A DNA stretch of 64,000 nt from Lobosporangium transversale. Its lineage: Eukaryota > Mortierellomycota > Mortierellomycetes > Mortierellales > Mortierellaceae. How positions within the stretch are numbered: the first letter of the stretch is position 1; each line of letters starts with the position of its first letter. This document shows, one piece after another, positions 1-12,586 of the stretch. The notes beneath the pieces are model-generated. The model had not been told where the DNA came from. It made no database searches and saw only the letters and a program-made list of their open reading frames with translations. The DNA lies in the NCBI RefSeq assembly GCF_002105155.1, contig NW_019029001.1, positions 186,001-250,000 on the forward strand, in the 5' to 3' direction. A program made the translations under genes and the position numbers.

Positions 1-2185
1 CGTTATAAACATCATGGATTCCATCGCCAGGCGTGTTTCCATAAGGGACTGCGGTAGAAAACAAACAATAAAATAAAAATAAAAATAAGATAGAGGCTAA
101 AAAAATATAAATAAAAAAGTAGGAAAACTAGGTATGTCACTTACCAAACCATAGCCACCATGATGGGCCCATGATACTCTTCCAGTTACCCATCAATGAG
201 CCGCGGTGCCATAACTGTTCGCCAGGCTCAACTTTGACAACGTTGAAACCTTGTCCTGACCAATAAGGAGAAGACGAGAAAGAAGACGCTAGGGCTGGGT
301 CCGATCTGATGTATTGAACTCGAACGAAAGTAGCTCTTACATCCTGTAAAGACTCAATTGTTGTCCGATTTTTGAGGATATAATCAGTGTGAGCCGCCGT
401 GAACGAGACAATGAGCAAACCCAACAGAAAAGCTACAGCGGTCATAATCGGCCAGTGTGTATTAAACACACAACGAGGTTGAGTATCATGTCCATCAGCG
501 TCTGAACCATTCAACGGAGAGTTTATCTCGCACCGCCGTACAGCAGATGTAATCATAGGTATCATCGTTGTAACAACAAAGACAGAGATTACAGAGGCAT
601 AGAAAATGAATAGATAAAAAAACTTGTGATTGTTATAGCCGATACAGCCTCTGACCCAAGGACAATGGTGGTCCATCCTGAGTACGCATTTATCGCATTC
701 GGAACAATGGTGGCACCGGTCTGGTTTGACGATCTTACATATATCGCACCATCGAGGACGGCCATCTCGCTTAGCAATGCTGAGGGTGGCAATAGGTTTC
801 TCCGCACGCCTCTTTCCATGTGTGGCTTGTTTTATCCTTTTATCGATATCAATTCTAAAAGAGCCATTTCCTTTATCGTTGCATTGAATCATTGTCGCCT
901 GGCTGGAACAACGCCTTTCCTTCTGCTTCATTCCCTCTGCTCCAGAAGATGTCGCTTGATATTGATGTTGCGCACGATTAGAGCCGGTTGTAACGTTATC
1001 AGGCTTCAGCAATGGCGTGGTATCTGTTACTGGTGAATTGAGTCTCTCTCTTCCCTCCCTAAGATCATCCCGAAACGATGGCATCAGCAGGGCTATGGGG
1101 ATTCTTTGAGGTTGATAAGGAGTGGTCGTGGGTGGGATAGGAGGCGTGGGGCTTCTCTGCGGTGGCTAGTGAAAAGTAGTCCAGAGTAACATGCGCATAA
1201 TATTTTTAAAGTTTCCGTGATCAGTCTATGTACTAGCACGAACGGAACACTAAACGTAAGACAACAAATGATAGCATACATCCAATGGAGATCCTGGCCC
1301 ACAGTTGAGACAACGGATATATGAGATAAAGAAGAGCAGCGATAGAGTATTAATCACGCCCAAATAAAGACCTAGGGTAGTAAAAAAGATCATCAGGCAT
1401 ACATCAACATATGTACCCACATGTCAAGCATACACCCCTTTATTGGCAATCTATCCAGCTCTGGAGGTCTCAAGAAATTGTGGAAAGTCGTCGGTGCTAA
1501 TAACCACATGTTACTCCTGCTAGTCTTCATCGTTACCTGCCTGTAGGGGACGACGCTGCTCATGAAGTATAAAGTCAACTTGTATCGACAATAGAAACAT
1601 AAAAAAGCTCATTAATATTATCAAATCAACTATGCGCAGCAATGAGATGAAGGCATGCAGAAAACTATGGGAGAATAAAACAGAAACTTCAAAGAAAGTA
1701 AGGAAAGACAAAAGAGGAACAAAAATGAACTTACTGCAAACTCGAAAGCTGAAGACATAGTAGATGTAGCCTATGACCAGAGCAAGCCCCAGAGGCATTA
1801 ATGGTTGAACTACATCGCGCACCACATCCAAAGCCAAGGATGATGAGGGATTTGAGCCCGAATTTGTCCCTGCGCCTTGTGCGCTGGCAATGATAGCCAT
1901 ACTATCATTTGCAGCAGCCAAGGCAGCCGCACGCTGAGCAGCAGCTAATGCTGAAGAATGAACCTTGTATCCGTCCACTGTAACTGTGACGGCCGAAGTA
2001 GCATTGGCATTGCTATTGATATCACTAACAGTACTGGCATCAACATCGACATCAACATCGGAATTAACATTGCATTCGACATCAACGTTGGTTAAATACT
2101 CAGAGGAGTGTAATAATGTTGAGGCATTCATCATTGCTGTTGCCCCATGCACCGGCAGCAACCCCTGATGGGAGGAGCTGGTCAT
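1..2185 (-). CDS. DHHC-type protein S-palmitoyltransferase (3' end cut by window)
   Basis: Transfers palmitate from palmitoyl-CoA to cysteines of membrane-associated proteins, in endomembranes. Exons on the minus strand are 2185-1735, 1496-1434, 1371-1280, 1156-145 and 48 to beyond base 1; all phases close. The N-terminus is low-complexity, followed by a first membrane span (around LALVIGYIYYVFSF) and a second (LGVINTLSLLFFISYIRC) leading into the typical PGSP turn. A Pro/Thr/Ser-rich linker follows, then the Cys-rich domain WCDICKIVKPDRCHHC with the catalytic DHHC in RMDHHCPWVRGCIG, then two further spans. The C-terminus continues outside the window. The family call is secure. Which fungal paralogue (Pfa3/Pfa4-like or other) cannot be decided from motifs alone. 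The start codon is the first Met of the open first exon. Confidence 0.88.
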
Positions 2186-2331
2186 AGTGGGCTTAAGTGA
2201 GGAAGTATAAAAAGGAATGATTGAGTTCGAAGGAAGAAGTGGAGAGGAAGGAAAGTTTTATTTCAAGAAAAAAGGAGATTAAATGAGCACCAGCCAACTA
2301 CATTTATAGGCTCGCAATAGTTTTGAGAATA

Positions 2332-2965
2332 TTATCCGCCATGCAATGTTGAGATAAAAACAATCTCGTCCTTGTCCTGTAGTTCATACTCAAGCTCGCC
2401 CTCCAGCTCCCAGTCTGCACCATTGATCAGCACCAAAATGCCTGCTCGTCTGTTGGATTCAAATCAAACAAATTAGATTAGACCAAAAATTAAACAGATG
2501 AACAAAGCACCAATCTGTCTTGCTTCTTAATCATGTAGTGATCAAAAGACATGAATAGTATGCCACTATCCCTTCAGCTTTCGTCTACTTACACAGAGCC
2601 ATCGTCACCAATAAACAACTCTGGCCTTTCTTTCAAAAGCTCTATGCTGGTCCATGCAATAAGATCTCGAATTGTAGCTGCGTGTCGCTCCTGCTGATTC
2701 GTATCTGTATCCTTGGTCACAATAGGAAAGAATGCCGGCACATCTGCTTGGATTGTCTTTTGATTGTCAAATAGCAGTTCCATACCTCCACTAAACGTTT
2801 CTTAGAACAATAAAGTATCAAGATCATACACCTGGAAAACGATAGACCCTTCAATTCAATGCGATCCAACCCAATCCAGTTCATTCCATTTTATTTGATT
2901 CCTCATCTGTAACAATTTATCTACCTGAACTGAAGCTCAATCTGTAAAGTATCCTTTGTCGCCAT
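2332..2965 (-). CDS. URM1: Ubiquitin-related modifier Urm1
   Basis: Small beta-grasp protein that acts as sulfur carrier in tRNA wobble-uridine thiolation and as a protein modifier in the cytosol. Three exons: 2965-2925, 2790-2593 and 2449-2332, giving 118 residues with phases closing. Landmarks are the [14 protein letters not shown] block in the middle and the C-terminal half [16 protein letters not shown] ending in FISTLHGG. The terminal Gly-Gly is the residue pair that becomes a thiocarboxylate. Length fits the family (about 100 residues). Only 89 bp separate its start codon from the stop codon of the upstream RAD54B-like gene, and its own stop lies 146 bp upstream of the DHHC gene start, so all three genes are tandem and very compact. 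Confidence 0.96.
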
Positions 2966-3054
2966 AATTTATAATCGCCAAATGCTGAAACAACTTTAAG
3001 CAAAGAGTGCCTTTCGTAAAATATTTAGCAAGCGTTTTGGTCACGTGATAAATC

Positions 3055-6000
3055 CTACCAAACTCGTAGAAACACAAATGCCACAGTTGAATCTAGACAC
3101 ACATCATCTTTTACGATAGTTCTGTTGTTGTTCGTGTCGTCCCGTTCATCATCTGAAATGCTAAACCACAGGATTTTGTCTTTGTCGGCAAGCCCATTTA
3201 TGTATCTGTTGATATCCATTAGAATTTCAGAGTCATTGAAAACCTCTGTTTCTAAAGCGAAGCTTCGACAGAGTTCTATATTCAAGTGCGTCCATTCCTC
3301 AAGTTCCTTCTTGGCAAATGATGTCGATGTCTTGCTCATGGTACCATTTTTGCTCACTTGCTGTGTACGGCCAGTTCCTTTGGACTTTGGTGAGTGAGGA
3401 AATGCTACAGTGTGGCAATCGCAGCCCAGTAAAGTGTGGGTTAAACATGGCTCATCTTCATGAAACGTAAACAGGTCCTTGAGCTCCTCGATCGAGAACT
3501 TGTTCAATTTTTCTGAAGTCTTTCCATCCTACAGCATAATATTTCCAGTCTTGAAATAAGAAGCCTAGTCTTGTGACTACCATCACACTCTTGTAACCAT
3601 ACTCTAAATATAAGTGCTCAACACGTACCATCAGAGAATCGCAAAGCCCAACTTTGGTAAGTTGGCGTTGGTATATCTTTTCTTCGATAGTCCCAGACCT
3701 ACAGTTGAGTTGAAAAGTATGTCTTAGCACCATAACAATAGAAAGTCCCTGCTGCTCTTGACCAGCTGTCTCATCAATAGTATTAACAATAGTAAAAAAG
3801 CTTACGACAACAAGCGGTAGATGTAAACTGGACGCGTCTGGCCATCCCGGTAGATACGAGCCATAGCCTGCAGATCAACACTTGGATTCCTGTGTAGGGC
3901 ATTCCGTATGCAGATGCTAAGCTGCGTCAGTGCTTTATTCATTATATATAAACAGTACACTTCGTTTTCTTATCATCTTACCAGTCAATATCGAACATAA
4001 TCTACAGTGTGTCAAATATAATTAGAGAAGGATAGTAAATATAAGAAAAGAAGAGGAATTTATTTGCCGTTGTAGACTACAAAAGACGTACCAATCTAGA
4101 GGCGCCGATGAGATTTAGCCCTAAACCGCCAGACTTTGCGCTTAATAGAAAGACGACTATGCAAAAACGAACATTAGCTTCGACGCAATAAAATAGACCG
4201 CCTGATATGATAAGTATCACATATACTTACATTTCCGGCAATTCGGGGCATTGAACTTATCTACATATTCTTGACGTTTTGATGTGGGGGTTGATCTATT
4301 GATATTAATGAGAATGATACATTATGATCCACTTATTGACAAACTCCATGCGGATCATAGCTATGTCATTCGAATTGAACCGCTGTCATACCCATCAAGG
4401 CGGAAAAATGAAAAGTGGTATCGGGTACAAATCCCTTCGAGCAAGTCCAATGTTTGCGTGAAGTTGGACACAAGCACCACACGTTCGGTTGTGTTGCGCT
4501 TAATTGATTTCAGTAGAGCTTCCACGAAACTCAGTTTTCCTGAGGTTTAAAGATGGACAAAGAGCTTCAGGATTTAAACGGAAAAGATAACAAGAAGCAT
4601 TTCTCTGATCCCTTCATATTGATGTGAGGCTTTGAGCATTACCTGAAATTGATGAACAATCCATGTCATAACCACTTCTTTGTATCAGTGCTTTAACACC
4701 ATTGTAAAGCCCCAGAATATCAGGATCATCTTTGAGCTAAGATGAGTGAATAGCATGCTCTAAGGATTAGCAGATGACGTTTTTATGCCAAGTTGCACGG
4801 CTCTTATCTTGAAAAAGGGCATGCCTATTACTTACCTTTGCTTGCTCAAGTACCAACTTTGGAGAGTTGCACAGTTTCCGTAACACTGTGATGCAGGCAA
4901 GATAGCGACTACTTTCCATTGAGAAGCAATTTTGTAGATATGGAGAGTCTAAAATATGACGATACATCGCACATTGTAATGGCGACGGTCGACAAAAAAT
5001 GACAAATTCAGCTATTGAATGACCCGATGGAGAGATTAACGAAACAGAAAACCTAGTAAATATCAATAGCAAAGTTTTGATCCTAATTTTCGATACAAGC
5101 GTCAACTTATGTTAATATAAAATCCGCTGTACACTTTCGAGGCAGGAATTCGTAGCTGACTTGAGCTGTGCGTCGGAGAATAAACTGATTTGTCAATCGA
5201 GTGAGCTATCAAAAAATACCAAGGAAGGACCTGTCAGAGGAGCTTTGGAAGCTCTTTGTTATTAATGGATAGTGATTCATGAGGTGTGTCATGAAAGCAT
5301 ACTATACATACCTCTTGTGATCTATAGTCGCAACACATCAAGGGAAATTAGTCTCGAAATCGTAACTCTTATTTCTAGAATAAGAATCATTATCCACATA
5401 CCTCTCTAGTCCGAGTAAGGCATCCGATGAAGAACAATCGGGTTGCCGGGACTTGACAATTGGGTCCTCAAAGACCCTCTTGAATGAGCTATAATTCTCA
5501 AATAGGCCAGGATTCACAAAGTCTATCATCGAGAATAGCTCTCCCAGGTCATTTTGTATTGGAGTACCACTTAAAATGATTCTGCGCATAGTGGAAAAAG
5601 AGCGGATGACTTGTGCAGTCTTAATGTTGGATGTCTTAAGTCTAGAAAATAAGCTGGAGTCAGTTCAACATTCATATGGGCCGTTTCTGTTAATGCACAA
5701 CAAATAAACATTATTACCTATGACCTTCATCACAAACAATAATATCAAAGTTGGTATTCACAAGCTCGTCTTGCACGGTTCGTAGCTATATAGTACGTTG
5801 AAGATGTATTTGAGGCCGGAACAGGGTTTATAATTTTGATCGACTAGTGTTTTGGCTTTACCTTCTCATATCCAATAATCATCACAGGGTAAATTTTTCC
5901 CAAAGTAAAGTCGGTCATGGTCGACTTTGAATCAACAGCGAAAACACGTAGCCTCTCGATTCCCAGCCATTTCTTGAATTCTTTCTGCCAATTCTATAAT

Positions 6001-7782
6001 ATTATTTTTTTATCAGAGCCAAGGCCCAAAGACTTTAAATACAAATGTGGCCACCAATAAGAGCAGTTAACTACTATCTATCTACTTATATACCTTGATT
6101 AATGATGCGGGGCAAACTATCAAGGCCTTCTTGATAACACATGACTCCTCGCCATAATATGGGCTCTGCTTGAGAAGTGTCCAGATTAGAGTAATAGTTT
6201 GGAGAGTTTTCCCCAGTCCCATTTCGTCAGCGAGGATAGCTCCTTGACCGTGGAAGTTCTTCATCTGCATAACGCACTCATAAAGAAATTGAACACCTTC
6301 TTTTTGGTGGGGACGGAGATGTTGTCCTAATACAGGATCAATCACCACATCCACAAGACCAATGTCACCAGGAGATCTTTTATTTCCGCAGCCTTTGATG
6401 ACTCGAGGATGATTCCTAGGAGGGCGAGGCAAGAGGATAGCATAGGGGGCATTGGGATTGTGCCGTGGTTGAGGCACAGGGCCTGAAGCTTCGACTGGGG
6501 TAGGGGGAGCGAAAGGCGACTTGAACTTTGTAGCAGGCATAGATGATATGCCAGCTATAACATTACACATGACACTCCATGTCGGTCAAACGATATAGTT
6601 CAACACTGAAAACACAACAACTAGGCCAATGCATCAGGTCTTACATGCTGCTGAGGCACTAATCGCGGAATTCGAGCCGTTCATGAAGCACTGCCCTGAA
6701 CGATAACGTGCAATGTCTAGGGAGGATACGATCTATCAATAATGTACATGTACATGGTACATTGTAAATGCCTATTTCTTTCTTACATTTCAAATAACCT
6801 TGATAAGACTCACCTCAATATCTTTTCCACCAGATGACAGCTCATCTCCATCTTTGATATCCAGTACAGCGACCTTGAATCCCTTAGCAATGCTTTATTG
6901 TTAATTTTTTTTAAAAAAAAAAAGTTAGCCAGTAATTCTTGATAATGAGCATGCATCATATGTACGGAAATCATACTCTTTTCCTTCCATGTCCCTAAGC
7001 ACGCCACTGGATCCATTGACCACAAGAATCCCTAGAGGTTGTTTACCCAACAATAAACATATCAGCCTCGGATAAATGCAAAAGCGGTTGATGATGCTAT
7101 TCCTAACTTGATGGTACTGTTATCATTGTAGTTATTGTAGTCGTACTGCTGATCCATACCATCACCATCCCACGATTTGTGCTTTTTCCCGCTCTTCTTT
7201 CGCCTATAGCCAAAAGATTTCAGCAATTCAGATCAAAATCTTTTTCTTCAATTACAATTATAATTGTCTCGAATCATCTCAATTTTCATACCATAAGACA
7301 TTAAAACATCTTTCTTGTACTATCCGCTCTGTAGTCTCGGTAGTGCGGAGAGTTGGTTGCTTAAATGCCAAAGCAGTATGTAGTCCAGCTTTAGGCTTTG
7401 GGGTGTTTCCTGAGAGCTTTGGTAATTTTATTGCATCAGAGTCAACTATCTCTGATACTCTTTTCTTTGATCCAGGAGGATTAGCAATCTCCTTTGCTAC
7501 CATTAAGATAGGAGATGGGGAGTCCGTAGTAGAAACAATGGAGGTATCTTGACGCAGTGGCGATTTGAAAGCAGACATCAAAGGTGACTTGAATGGCTTC
7601 ATAAGCTGCCTATTGAATGGCGTGGATAAAGCTGACGAAGACGTGGAGGTCTCTACTGCGCTATGGCTAGAGCTGCTGTCCCCAACAGTTTCAGTTCCAG
7701 GTTTTCTAGATGAATTGTTAATGAGTAAAGGTGGACGCAAGATCTTCTTGCGAATCTGTGAAGGAGCAGCATCTCTTTGCAT
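3055..7782 (-). CDS. RDH54: RAD54B/Rdh54-type SNF2 family DNA translocase
   Basis: Swi2/Snf2 ATPase that remodels Rad51/Dmc1 filaments during recombination in the nucleus. Twenty exons give 978 residues: 7782-7292, 7203-7160, 7031-6977, 6892-6814, 6732-6645, 6554-6094, 5993-5862, 5785-5718, 5641-5402, 5321-5312, 5205-5133, 5011-4836, 4736-4643, 4539-4392, 4295-4231, 4156-4092, 4001-3982, 3889-3806, 3698-3629, 3528-3055. The N-terminus MQRDAAPSQ resembles RAD54B, as does the second block around KSWDGDG. Helicase motifs are visible: HLRPHQKEG, Walker A in [12 protein letters not shown] box, [32 protein letters not shown] and the motif VI region ARIYRDGQ. The C-terminal FTFHED block is typical of the family. 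One exon is only 10 nt and one 20 nt. RAD54 proper is less likely because the N-terminal blocks match RAD54B. Confidence 0.92.
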
Positions 7783-10296
7783 TATTATAAATGTCTTCGA
7801 AGGAAATGATGGAAGCAATTAAATGAAAACATGCGTGCGAACAGATCTTAAGTGGCAATCGAAATAATTCAATGATTATTTCTCCTTCGAAAGAGATTAT
7901 GGTGTAGAACAAAGTTTATCGGTGACTTTCCTGGAACCCTTCGTCCGCGCCGAGAAAGACTTCACGAGAAGGTTTTCGAGAGCGCCCTATACCTGCCTGT
8001 GTGAGTTCGAGTAATACTTCTGTTCGTTAATATCATCTTGCCGGAATCAACAAGAGTCTTCGTCAGCACTAAAACCTCGACAAATCCTTTGCGAGTTTAT
8101 ATTAGACATGAAATGAGTAGCAGCTCATCATAAAGACATCTGTGACCCCTTGTATGTTACTACTCTAGTCTCCTATAGCTTCACATAATGCCTCTGTACA
8201 TGCAGCACTATCAATAAGGATAACGCATTTGGGAGGCAGCTCCAGCTGCTTATCAATAGAGCGGCGCGTCCCTTTGCTTTGCTTCGTTATTTTATGATTG
8301 CTTTCACAAGTCAAAAATATATTAGAAACGATAGTATTGGACTGAAGAAAAGGGTTGAGCGCAAACGTGTTTCCATCACTGACGAGAATGGCCAAACCGA
8401 CGCTGGCAATTTAGTGACAATGACAGTCGAAAGAGTTGAAGGTGATGGGTCTTATCCCTTCATCCGTAACAAGGGCAAATTTGCCATTATAAATGGGCTC
8501 AATCCATGGAAATTTTATTTCGACGTTGAAATAAATGACCGAAAACTAAACTGTCATGGAGCTATCCTGGCTTCTTTATTTGTGCAAATAAAAAAACTCA
8601 TGAAGGCTTTCGCATGACCCTAGCATCCCCTTGGGAGTCCATTGTATCGTTTATTTATAGACTGATGTAATATAACAGCTATAATATTCGCTGCCGTAGC
8701 ATCGACTTGAAAGGAGGGCAATCTGAGTTGATTCATTCTACCGCACCATAGAGCTTGACTAACTTGATCTTTTCCTGTACAGCTCGGCAAGACTTGATTT
8801 TTCACATCGTTCGCTTCCTCGTCTTCTTGCGTCCCTTGATATATCTGGGTTGGTAAGCACTCCTGTTGGAACCAGAGGGAACCACAGCAACATATCATAC
8901 CCAAGATGATACAAATATCTCTGTTGGAGTGAGTGGTTCAGATGTAGTGGACATAAACGGCGAAAGAATGCATCGAAAGGATGTAAGCGGTTATGGGAGC
9001 AAGGAAGAAGGGGTTGGTATGCCTATTCAAGTCCTTGGCAACAGAGCATGAGTAGCAGTTGTGATCACAAGTTGATTTCGGTGAGTCCGCATAACAATGG
9101 TATAGTTTCAGGGTCCTATCATCCACACACAGCATTGCATTATTATTGTTTTCAGACCTGGCACCAATCATGCGAGGTATTTCTTTTTCTGAGGGTTCCT
9201 AATGTTAAACGGCCAGACAGAAAGCTTAAAAGACATACAGACACAACGGTGAAAAAAATGTATGTGAGCAAACAGCTGCTGTGCTTATTTGTTATCTGCA
9301 CATGCCTTCTTTCACTGCGGGCTTTTTTTTCCTTTTTTGTTCGTCAATCACTGTGTGCACGAACATGCACCAGGCTATTGAATAAACAGCTGAAGCGTCT
9401 CTTTGATTTCTGTACATGTATAAACACATTTTGCATCGCGGCGTTTTTTTTTGTTTTCTAGGCAATTCCAATACATAAGCGTTTTCCATTGGTGCCTCCA
9501 GAAGAAATAAACAAACTTTATTTTGGCGACCACTTCACAATCATGCCATGGTTATAACAATCCCTAGGAAAAAAACTCAAACGCGTCGGTATTAATCTCG
9601 CTTCTGTTATTGTAATTTCGTATATCATGTTGATATCTGTAATTTTATATGCATATATTTTGGCGATTGGTATCAACTATCAAATTCACACATACACACA
9701 CCAAACGACCGCCAAAAACCACCACTCTCGCTTCTGCTCCCTCCATCCACAAGGCGCTGCGCAATATCACCATTAACAAGGCACCGTCCAGTAAGAAAGG
9801 GTGCTTAGATAGCTTTTACTCCAAGCAATAAGCGCATGCAACTACATCACTCCTATCTCCGCCATTGATGCCGGAACTTGAGAGCCAACGAATATATCTG
9901 CTTTAACGCAATAGGCTGTTAGAGCAAAGAGCGACATCTGAACCCATTCTTTGATAAAAAAGGCTTTTTTTTCTCATGTTGTTACCTTTGACAAGGATGT
10001 AATCACCTGTTTCAAAACCACCGCATCCCAACTATATACTCTTGAACTAGTCCAGCAAGAGTTTCCGCAGGCCTGCTTCACCAGTGAGTATGGAGCAACG
10101 CTTCGAGTCTTGGCCTCTACGGAGAAGAAACGAGCCCGCCAATAGCCTAGTCTAGTGCCCACACCTCTAGCTTGTAGCCACACTATTATTGTGATGTTTG
10201 GGGAGAAGCATGCTACTTCCCTATAGCTTTTCATTGTAGACATAAATATATATTTACTATAACAACTACCAGTACTAAAAAATAATAATAAAAGTA
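7783..10296. other. Intergenic region with unassigned reading frames
   Basis: No gene recognised in these 2.5 kb upstream of the RAD54B-like gene and downstream of the bZIP gene. A 112-codon plus-strand frame (8279-8617) and minus-strand frames at 8165-8395 and 8620-8904 overlap the same DNA. The last has splice-like signals, but none of these proteins was recognised. 9050-9830 is T/A-rich with a CA-rich stretch near 9680. These could be an unassigned gene on the minus strand or a decayed one. Confidence 0.3.
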
Positions 10297-11327
10297 TCAT
10301 AGATCTCGAGTCTTTAAAGCAAGATGGGCTTCCATAATCTTAGCCTCGAGCTGGGCAATCCTTGCATTCTGCTCAGCCTGTTTGATTAAAAAGCCATTCT
10401 TCTCTGTTTCCAACACTGCAACCCGCGTATTGAGGCAACGTTTAATGGTCTCCAGCTCTGCCACCTTAGCCTCTAGCCCCTCCAACTTGATTAACTTCTT
10501 GAGACGGGACCGGCGGGCGGCATCGGTGTTCTTAGCACGCTTAGCTAGAATTTCCTCTGGTTCTTCTTCGTCAATACTGCAAGGGCGCTTGGCTGTGGTC
10601 TTGGCCTTAATCTTGGCTGTACTTGTAGCCGTAGCCATAGTCATAGCCGTAGCCGCTGTAGCAGTAGATGATTGTGATGAAGACAATATGCCTTCCTGAG
10701 CGATAGAGCTAATTATATTCAGGGGGAGCTTCTTAGTCTGTTCTAGCACTGCAGTCTTAAGTTCTTGGCTCCAAGGGATTTTGAGAGCTGCTGCTGCTTG
10801 CTGTAGTCGGCTGGTTGTCAGTCCATGAGGTGTTAAGAGCTCCATTGGGCCGAGTCCAAACTCTTGGGCTGCTAGGCCTTGCATACCGCAGGGGTGAGAT
10901 TGAAATGTATTGGGGCGCTCGAAAAGTGATGGCACAGGAGTAATTGACAATACTGTCTCGTACTTGAGTAAAGGTGATTCGTCTTCGAATGAATATGGAC
11001 TGGCTGTGGTAATAGGAGGCGTTTCATCGCCAACCAGCAGAGCCCCGTATTGGAGATCGTTTGCAAGCCATTCATCGAAACCTCTACCTGCATTGGACGG
11101 ATTAGGAACAGTAACAGGATGTTGAACTGAGGCAGCAAGCTTGTTGACTACAAAAGGTTAAAGAGTCATAAATGAAAGAGCCAGATCTGTTGAGTGAAAT
11201 GGTTAAATGGATTGGTCACAAAAACTGAAAATAAATAAAGCTTACACTGTATCAAGGCAGATTCAAGTGAGTCAGCAAGCTGAGGTGTGTTGGCATTGGC
11301 CAGTAAAGAATTGTTAGAAGCAGCCAT
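10297..11327 (-). CDS. GCN4/CPC1-type bZIP transcription factor
   Basis: Probable nuclear activator of amino-acid biosynthesis genes (general amino acid / cross-pathway control). Two exons, 11327-11246 and 11147-10297, give 310 residues with phase closing. The C-terminal bZIP has a basic region NTDAARRSRLKKL, closely matching the Gcn4 signature N-x-x-A-A-R-R-S-R, then a coiled coil with Leu heptads reaching residue 310. The central acidic/aromatic segment (around DEWLANDLQYGALLVGDE and YSFEDESPLLKYE) looks like the Gcn4 activation core. The leader carries two upstream ORFs, a TATA box and a perfect Gcn4 recognition site, the classic arrangement for translational control and autoregulation. 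ATF4-like naming is possible, but the basic region favours GCN4/CPC1. Confidence 0.87.
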
Positions 11328-11383
11328 TTAGACTTGAAGGACGTCCAGATAACGTAGATCGTACTTGAATATAATGGTAGAAA

Positions 11384-11503
11384 TTATAATGAAGATACTA
11401 GTAAAACTAAATGAGTTCTTCTACTTCTTGTGGTTCTTCTTGTGTAAAGGGATTGAGTGATGCGAATGGTGCTTGTTGGGAGAGTAGTGAAGGCGCAAAT
11501 CAT
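11384..11503 (-). promoter_or_regulatory. Upstream ORF 2 in the bZIP leader (39 codons)
   Basis: An ATG at 11503 opens a 39-codon frame ending in TAA at 11384, 56 nt before the bZIP start codon. It is the nearer of exactly two ATG-initiated frames seen between the TATA box and the main ATG. Known GCN4/CPC1/ATF4 leaders use such uORFs to couple translation to eIF2 phosphorylation; the role here is inferred. Confidence 0.55.
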
Positions 11504-11679
11504 TTTTGGATTATGGCTGGTAAAAAAAAAAAAAAAAGGAAATGAGACAAAGTATCAAAGTCTTTTAAAAATGAGGTAGCGAAGAAGGGGAAGATTGCCG
11601 TTCTTTTTTGCTCCAAAAGGTAAAAAGTCAAGCTAGAAAGGTTAAAGGACAAGGCACACGATATATATCAACTTTTTTT

Positions 11680-11700
11680 TTAAGCAGAGAAGGGGGCCAT
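11680..11700 (-). promoter_or_regulatory. Upstream ORF 1 in the bZIP leader (6 codons)
   Basis: Short frame MAPFSA-stop, about 180 nt upstream of the longer uORF and about 130 nt downstream of the TATA box. A short first uORF followed by a longer second one is the permissive/inhibitory order known from GCN4-type leaders. Confidence 0.55.
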
Positions 11701-11833
11701 GATGACAAGTACAATAAAATCAGGATTCGGGAAATGAAAGTGTAGTAAGTATATGAATATAGTTATATTTAAAAAATGGGATTCGACGTTGATGGGTTGT
11801 TAAAGTGATAAAGAGAAGAGAAGGAATCAAAGT

Positions 11834-11842
11834 CCTTTTATA
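11834..11842 (-). promoter_or_regulatory. TATA box of the bZIP gene
   Basis: TATAAAAGG on the minus strand, about 500 bp upstream of the start codon. It fits a transcript that would include both uORFs. Confidence 0.5.
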
Positions 11843-11913
11843 CCTTTTGTTGTGCATGTTTTTGGGCAAAGCAAAGCAGCACAGTTCAGTGTAACCATGC
11901 TCTTGGACTCGAA

Positions 11914-11922
11914 ATGACTCAT
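11914..11922. promoter_or_regulatory. Perfect Gcn4/CPC1 binding site
   Basis: ATGACTCAT, the optimal palindromic Gcn4 site, lies 72 bp upstream of the TATA box of a gene that itself encodes a Gcn4-type bZIP. This suggests direct autoregulation. Confidence 0.6.
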
Positions 11923-12586
11923 CTTTGCCAATGCATTCTTCCTGTCAGCTAAATAGGTCAGAAATCTGAAAAAGGGATTCATAGAATGATTTTATACAGG
12001 TAAGATTAGGCAGGTGTCGTGCTTTGCCCAAATCCACCAGTTCGTCTCAATTGCTCATAGTTGGCTACTTCAACAGTATCTAATCGGTTCCTTCCCCTCC
12101 TCCTCTCCTCTTTCTTCCCTTTATTGTCATCCGTCTCTTTTTCGCTTTGTTATTTCTCTTTCTATTTTCTCTTTCTTTTTTTTTCGGCATAAGTGGACAA
12201 AATTATGGCTATGTGTGATGTGACCAACCTTGGCTGCCATTCTATCCTCACCAGAAAAAAAGCCACATCTATCGGTCTGTATAATGTATATATTTATAGC
12301 GAGATCCTTCAAGCATGGCAAAGTATAGCAATCCACCTCAATGTTAGCCAAATGGAAATTGCATTCACAGATATAAAAAGGTAATCTATTGTAGCAAAAA
12401 ATTAGTTTCAGAGTTTATAAAATGTATTTAACTTTATGTGGGCTCATCTAATACTGCATTCCGTCTGTTGCTATATCCTACTTCCATCACTATCGTTTGC
12501 AAATGCCAGGCGCTCGTCTAATTGAATCAACAGTATGCTTTATTTTCCCTATATGAAGATGCAGTCAATGATTCCTCATCCGGACT
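11923..12586. other. Intergenic region between bZIP promoter and nucleoporin 3' end
   Basis: A pyrimidine-rich block near 12090-12185 is the only visible structure. No gene recognised. Confidence 0.4.
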
